Of a DNA stretch of 64,000 nt, positions 59,346 through 64,000 are shown piece after piece (the stretch's first letter is position 1; each line of letters begins with the position of its first letter). The notes beneath the pieces were generated by a model. The model searched no databases. It was given only the letters and a program-made list of their open reading frames with translations, and had not been told where the DNA came from. The stretch is from Mixophyes australis (lineage: Eukaryota; Chordata; Amphibia; Anura; Limnodynastidae), in the NCBI GenBank assembly GCA_036250195.1, contig JAVHZZ010000006.1, positions 75,323,869 through 75,387,868 on the forward strand, given 5' to 3'. The position numbers and the translations under genes are program-made.

Positions 59346-59455
59346 TCTCTGCTGCTCTGTGCTCCATTGCTACAGACTGACTGAATGCTGGGCATGACAT
59401 GATGACATCACACCCAGCATTCAGACAGTCTGAATAGAGCACAGAGCAGCAGAGA
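59346..59455. repeat. Hairpin beside the array
   Basis: Outer 19-bp perfect arms (TCTCTGCTGCTCTGTGCTC) with further imperfect pairing inward (GACTGAATGCTGGG / CCCAGCATTCAG). Lies between the array and the right terminus. Confidence 0.92.
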
Positions 59456-59852
59456 GGAGGGATGCCGGCTCCGCGATCAGGTGAGTATGTTTTTTTTTTT
59501 TTTTAAACTAGCCTGCTCCCCCCACCAACGACCGAGCCCCCCCCCCACCCCCCCGCCAAAAAAAAAAAAAAAAAAGGAAAGGAAAAAAAAACGTTTTGAA
59601 AAAAAAAATTTAAAAATTTAAAAAAATCAGCAGCGCAAGGGCCCGGGCCGGGCCCCCTGACATGCCGGGCCCGGGTAATTAGTACCCGCTCCCCCCCCCT
59701 CTCGGCGGCCCTGGCACCCTGGGAAAAACTTCTGCATGTAGCAGTCCCCAGACCTCCGGCTAAGGAGGTAGAAGTAGTAATTCAGCTTAAAGACCAGGTA
59801 TGCTACACAGCTTTTATTAAAGTACGAGTTATCTTTATTTTATAGCAGTTTT

Positions 59853-60897
59853 TTTTTTGAAACAAAGTTTTTTATTGTTTATTTAAACAGGATTACACAT
59901 ATAAAACATCAGCAATGAGTTGTATATATGGAGAAGAACATAAATACATGAGGATAACATGTTAACAACATTTTATAACAAATAAAGTGATGTAAAATCT
60001 AAATGTAGATTTGGTGTATATAATACAAAGAGAAATAGTTTGTAGGTGAGGGGAGACATACAGGGGGTTAGGGGGGAAGAGAAGGGAGGTATCTGATGAG
60101 GGAGCGAAAAAAAAAATAAGCATGAGTGAGTTTGTCTATGGTAGCTAGAGCAAGAGATTGGTGTATTTTAGTCAGTCATCTCCAATCAAAAAGAAGCAAG
60201 TAGATAATAAGTTAAAATAAGAGAATGTCAAACGCTAGATAGGGGCGGTTCTGCTTCATAAAAGAATGTCCAGGGGTTCCACACAGCTTTGAATTGAATT
60301 GGAGTATCGTTGAGGGTGGCGGTTATACTTTCCAATCGATATGTTGACCAGATAAAATTTATGGTCGCAGTAAGTGAGGGTGGGATCGAGCTCTTCCAGT
60401 GCAAAGCAATCAGGCAGTTAGCTGCATTAAGAATATGTCTAATTAGTTTTTGGGTTGGGCGGGGTATATTAGGGAGAGGTCTAGGGAGCAAGGAAAAGAG
60501 CGGTGTGTCAGGAATTTGAATATGAGTAATGGAGAATATCAACTTATGGACTTGCTGCCAGAATGAGACTATCTTGGGGCATGACCACCAAACGTGCAGC
60601 AGGGAGCCTCTACAACCACACCCTCTCCAACATCTGTCTGAGGCGGCTGGGAATATAGTATGAAGACGCGATGGGACCAAGTACCATCTACTATATATTT
60701 TGAATGAATTTTCTTTGATTCGAACAGAGATAGAGGTTTTAGCCAGATTGGTTCTAATCTTGGTCCATTCTTTAGGATCTATAGTCTCTCCTGTGTCTTT
60801 TTCCCAAGCGAGTTCATGTGGTTCTTTAGTTGGAAGGCCGTAGTTATTTAATAATTGGTATAATGTGGATATGAGGCCTCTCGTTGAGGTTGGGTGC
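59853..60897 (-). mobile_element. 5'-truncated L1-type LINE, minus strand
   Basis: A perfect 17-bp duplication TATTTTATAGCAGTTTT flanks the insert (59836-59852 and 60898-60914). The element ends in a poly-T run (a poly-A tail on the minus strand) directly after the left copy. This is the signature of target-primed reverse transcription. The 5' end is truncated within ORF2. A 3' UTR of about 370 bp follows the ORF stop. Confidence 0.93.
60228..60890 (-). pseudogene. LINE ORF2 C-terminal fragment
   Basis: C-terminal end of an L1/Tx1-like ORF2 (the endonuclease-reverse transcriptase of a LINE). From about 60890 the frame reads LISTLYQLLNN, then KEPHELAWEKDTG, EEWTKI-like and NSFKIYSRWYLVPSRLH, leading into CWRGCGCRGSLLHVWWSCP. 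The last piece is the conserved Cys/His knuckle and WxCP segment near the end of L1 ORF2. The frame continues to a stop at 60228. The endonuclease and the catalytic reverse-transcriptase motifs are missing because of 5' truncation, so it cannot be active. The frame looks almost undamaged, which suggests a rather recent insertion. Confidence 0.85.
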
Positions 60898-60914
60898 TAT
60901 TTTATAGCAGTTTT

Positions 60915-61272
60915 AAAGGTTAACTATACGTAAAACTAAAGATTTCGTTTTGGGTGGAAGTAGGAAAATTTAAATAAAATTAAAGTGTTATCAGTATCAA
61001 TGGATCCAGTGATGTAGAACATTCTCAATTGCATCAGATCATACCTAGTAGGTACATTGATTAAAAAAAAAAAAAAAAAAAAAAAAATGTCCTTTAAAAA
61101 ATGGGACAAAATTTAATATTTTGTTGCTTTAGGTTTGTTTGTTTTTTTGAAATTTCACAAAATGGGACATTAACAGAAAGTTGTAAGACACGTCATAAGT
61201 AAGAAGCAGGCATACAAAAATGTTTCATATCCATCTCATCAGGTGAGAATAACCTTTAGGAACTTGAAGTCA
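60915..61272. other. Noncoding spacer with poly-A
   Basis: Poly-A run at 61062-61087. Otherwise AT-rich and unremarkable. Confidence 0.55.
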
Positions 61273-61287
61273 TGACCATGACTGGAT

Positions 61288-61322
61288 TAGCAATGGCTTA
61301 GAGGTTAGCACTTCTGCCATTT
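61288..61322 (+). repeat. SINE head fragment
   Basis: CAATGGCTTAGAGGTTAGCA and CTTCTGCC match the A-box part of the SINE head. The remainder is absent. Confidence 0.5.
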
Positions 61323-61496
61323 CTGAGAATGGGGGATTTTCTTTGTGGTGCATAAAATACTATAAAAGGATAATAAAGATAAAGGATAATAAAGGATACA
61401 AATATAACAGTGCTTAATAGTCAACATGATAAGAAAATCAGTAATCTGGCAAGTTGGAAGACCCGAAATGGGCCTAATGAATGGAGCCCGCCCTTT

Positions 61497-61663
61497 TCAG
61501 TGGCTTAGTGGTTAGCACCTCTGCTTCACAGTACTGGGGTCATAAGTTCGATTCCCAACCTTGACCTTATCTGTCTGGAGTTTGTATGTTCTCCCTGTGT
61601 TTGCGTGGGTTTTCTCCAGGTACTCAAATTTCCTCCCACACTCCGAAAACATACTAGTATAGC
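61497..61663 (+). mobile_element. Head half of a SINE
   Basis: A box TGGCTTAGTGG (61501-61511) and B box AGTTCGATTCC (61545-61555), then CTGGAGTTTGTATGTTCTCC, the core TTTTCTCCAGGTACTC and CTCCGAAAACATACTAGTA. The tail is missing, as in the copy at 56009. Confidence 0.92.
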
Positions 61664-62760
61664 TGATAATGAAATGCCTCAACCATGTCCTCACAATCCT
61701 ATGGTTTGAACAAACTGTTCCAGAGTGAGTATTAGGGGATAGAAATCATTTGGTAAATATGGCACAAAAAAAATAAAACAGATCAACTCCACGACAAAGA
61801 TACATTTATAAATGTAACTTTTGTGTTCACATCATACTAAGAGAAGCAGCTGCAAATTGGTTTGTGAAAGTTGTAATAGTACTATCTTTGGTAGGACCAC
61901 TACGAATATTCCTGACTCTCCATCAATGAAATGTCTCTAGCAAGTTTATAAAACTTCTGTTTATAAAAACAATTATACAAAGGTGTTTTCACAAAGCAAT
62001 AAGTACACAGCAGTGCAATTTCTGGCAGTACAATTCATGATTTATATGAGGACTGCTCATCCTATACTTGGGCCTGACTATATTGTGCAAGGAATTTGAA
62101 TGGCCACAGTGACGTCAGAGAAGAATCAGCTCTCTACAAGTTGCCATGTTGGAGCCCTATCTGGTATTAAAGTAATTTTATTGCTTACCATAAAACATTG
62201 TTCAATGTGATTGTTGTGGTTCCAAAGCACAAAGATATTTAATTGCAAAATATAGCAGAATTTAACTCAAGACATTATTACGCATTAAAGATATTACAAT
62301 AAAGCAGGAAAGTATAAAAAGGCTGAATAAATAAAATTTTCCTTATAGTGCTTCACCCAGGCTAAAGGGATACAGTCATGGTCACATGTAGTCAGGATCA
62401 GAGAGACTGAACAATGGGCCAGCATGCTAATATGTAGCTTCAGCATAAAAAAACACTGATGATGTCACTATGTATACAGATAACACTTAGTGAGGTCTTC
62501 ATTGGTCCAGGGTAAATGATATTCCAGTTCCCTGCTGGTCATAGGTCAGTTCATTTGATCCTTTCAAATGGTGAGGAGCAACTCCCCCCAACTGTTGTCT
62601 ACATTTTTCCCTTTGAATAACCAGTTCAAACTGATCCACACACAAAGTACTTTTGAGTATTAATCTCATATTGCTTATATCTTGAAACCGCTAGATGCGA
62701 TCGCTATTCTGTCCAAACCAGGTTAATACTGGTGCAATAAGCTTTAATATGAGACCAAAC
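61664..62760. other. AT-rich noncoding spacer
   Basis: No gene or element recognised. Confidence 0.55.
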
Positions 62761-62806
62761 TCTTTACTTGCCCACCTAGCTCCCTCACTTTCTCCCCTCT
62801 GACCTT

Positions 62807-64000
62807 CCCTCCCTCATCTTGGGGGACGTTAATATCCCTATAGACAATCCCTCAGATCCTGCTGCCTCCAAACTGCTCTCCCTCTCCTCCTCCGTTGGTC
62901 TCTCTCAATGGATCTCCCCTCCATCCCACCGCAGTGGCCCCTCCCTTGATCTGTTTTTTTCACACTTCTGTACTGTCTCCGACCTCATTAATTCACCTTT
63001 TCCTCTCTCGGACCACCATATCCTCTCTTTTAGCATCTCTTCACCCCTCTCACCATCCACCTCCCCCAAGGTTACTCTCACCAGGCGTAATCTTGACACA
63101 GTTGATCCTACCACTTTCTCCTCCTCCCTGGGCACACTCAGGGCCATCTTAACAACTATATGGGCCCCCGAGCAAAGCAGTGCACCGGAGCCCCTAGATA
63201 TAGATATAGATATATAGATGTATAAAGATACAGATATAGATATATAGAGATAGAGATAGATAGATGTACTTGCTCAGTGACCATTGTAGGTTTTTTTTGC
63301 AGGTTTTTTTCTTTTGCAGGATTATTTATTCTCATTAAGAGCCGTGCCTATGGGGCCCCCTGGCAGCTGCCCTTCGTGCCCAATGGAAAAGATGGCCCTG
63401 GGCACTCTCCTCTCCCCATCACCACTCTTTCTTGCCCAGATGAGGCTGTCTCCTTTTACAATCGCACTCTTACCACTGCACTTGACTCTGTCGCCCTGAC
63501 TGTCACCATCAAGTTTCGTCGGTCCCCGCCACAACCGTGGCACTCAAAACTTACCCTCTATCTTCAAAAATGCTCCCGCAGTGCAGAGCGGCTCTGGAGA
63601 AAGTCACTCATGCTGACTTCCTCCACTTCAAGTTCATACTTTAATCTTACAGTTCGGCCCTATCGCTCTCTAAACAATCCTTCTTTAAAGCTCTCATTTC
63701 TTCCCAATCCTCCAACACCCGTCTGCCTTTTTCCACCTTTAACTCCCTCCTCTCCCCTCCCCCTTTCCCCCACACTCTCTGCTGTCGACTTTGCTACCCA
63801 CTTCACCTTCAAGATTGAGTCTATACGTCATGACATCTCCCAGCAGTCCCTTCTTACCCCACTCCCTGCCCACTCTGCCCCCCTTCCCACCCTCCTCTGC
63901 GACTGCTATCTCCTTTCTCCCCTCCCCTCTTGCTAGCTCACCCTCCTTCTCTTCCTTCACTCCGGTATCTGCAGATGAAGTCCATACCCTTCTCTCTTCT
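62807..64000 (+). pseudogene. LINE ORF2 fragment, endonuclease end and linker, interrupted
   Basis: ORF2 of a non-LTR retrotransposon. The C-terminal part of the apurinic-like endonuclease is visible: LGDVNIPIDN (62819), a core SPPSHRSGPSLDLFF, and LSDHHILSF with the conserved Ser-Asp-His. After the hAT-like insert, frame 63423 onward reads CPDEAVSFYNRTLTTALDSV, LWRKS and, near 63790, ATHFTFKIESIRHDIS, which is typical of the linker before the reverse transcriptase in CR1/L2-type elements. The two halves are in different frames even after discounting the 270-bp insertion unit, so at least one extra frameshift exists. The reverse transcriptase would lie beyond 64000. It is not functional. Confidence 0.75.
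63139..63400. mobile_element. hAT-like element inside the LINE (262 bp)
   Basis: Ends CAGGGCCATCTTAAC and AAAAGATGGCCCTG. Flanks GGCACACT (63131-63138) and GGCACTCT (63401-63408) match at 7 of 8 positions. The middle is a (GATATA)n-type microsatellite (63195-63265), another example of simple repeat inside a hAT-like element. Confidence 0.9.

Larger units (their letters stand above)
57819..59713. mobile_element. Composite hAT-like element with minisatellite, 1.9 kb
   Basis: Starts CAGGGCTGCCAAGAAG and ends CTCGGCGGCCCTG. Flanked by a perfect 8-bp duplication GCACCCTG (57811-57818 and 59714-59721). Inside are GC-rich text with GGGGCGTGGC repeats, a CT-rich block homologous to part of the 43378 element, a minisatellite, CACTTACCTT, a strong hairpin, homopolymer runs and GGGCCCGGGCCGGGCCCCC near the right end. 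No transposase. Same internal order as the elements at 13165 and 43378. Confidence 0.92.
62765..64000 (+). mobile_element. Non-LTR retrotransposon (CR1/L2-like), running off the window
   Basis: A CT-rich plus-strand region encoding endonuclease and linker sequence of a LINE. It starts abruptly next to AT-rich DNA, so it is probably 5'-truncated. It is interrupted by a hAT-like element at 63139-63400 and continues to the edge. The clade is a guess from the endonuclease wording. Confidence 0.75.

Noticed and set aside
58427..59384. Phe/Pro/Leu-rich frames on both strands
   Set aside because: Explained by the TTTTTTAACCCCTCTG minisatellite.
60310..60519. Plus-strand frame opposite the LINE ORF2 fragment
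   Set aside because: It is the antisense shadow of the minus-strand ORF2 C-terminus.

Overview
The window looks like intergenic or deep-intronic DNA from a vertebrate, most likely a frog. Most of it is AT-rich sequence without exon-like reading frames. It carries the mix of repeats I associate with anuran genomes: tRNA-headed SINEs whose tails read TATATAGCGCCACT plus (ATC)n, a Tc1/mariner copy with long inverted repeats, many small terminal-inverted-repeat elements, Gypsy-type solo LTRs and 5'-truncated LINEs. The organism call is inference from repeat content. I see no intact cellular gene, tRNA, rRNA or CRISPR array. Almost every long reading frame lies in a repeat, a minisatellite or a transposon.

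Layout. 0-12 kb: AT-rich spacer, a 200-bp hAT-like MITE with a perfect palindrome (1389-1588), a foldback MITE (2323-2483), a decayed Tc1 transposon (3035-4588), an old SINE split by a hAT-like MITE (4873-5330), microsatellites, and a solo LTR (8025-8679). 12-20 kb: a full SINE, a minisatellite-bearing element (13165-14443), and solo LTRs at 14732-15546 and 18662-19434, the latter split by a 122-bp hAT-like MITE. 20-31 kb: mostly unique AT-rich sequence with scattered MITEs and a SINE. 31-43 kb: two more LTRs, SINE fragments and several TIR elements.

43.4-47.8 kb is the most unusual region. A 4.4-kb hAT-like element is bounded by a perfect 8-bp target duplication. It contains a near-perfect 1,289-bp palindrome (two 637-bp arms, 15-nt spacer) and a 1.2-kb G/C-skewed minisatellite. 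Each palindrome arm carries the same reading frame, which I recognise as an N-terminal fragment of the mitochondrial complex I assembly methyltransferase NDUFAF7. A host gene fragment therefore sits, duplicated head-to-head, inside a mobile element.

48-64 kb: more hAT-like elements (49433-49640, 54878-55171, 56771-57013), a short-spaced inverted repeat (51930-52221), SINEs, a second minisatellite-bearing composite element (57819-59713), a 5'-truncated L1-type LINE with a 17-bp target duplication (59853-60897), and at the right edge a second LINE (endonuclease region) interrupted by a hAT-like insert and running off the window.

A recurring theme is a group of elements starting CAGGG or CAGTG with 8-bp target duplications. 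Several carry a strong hairpin near the right end, and the larger ones have a tandem array just left of that hairpin. The arrays differ in unit sequence, but the order array, hairpin, right terminus repeats at 13.2-14.4, 43.4-47.8 and 57.8-59.7 kb.
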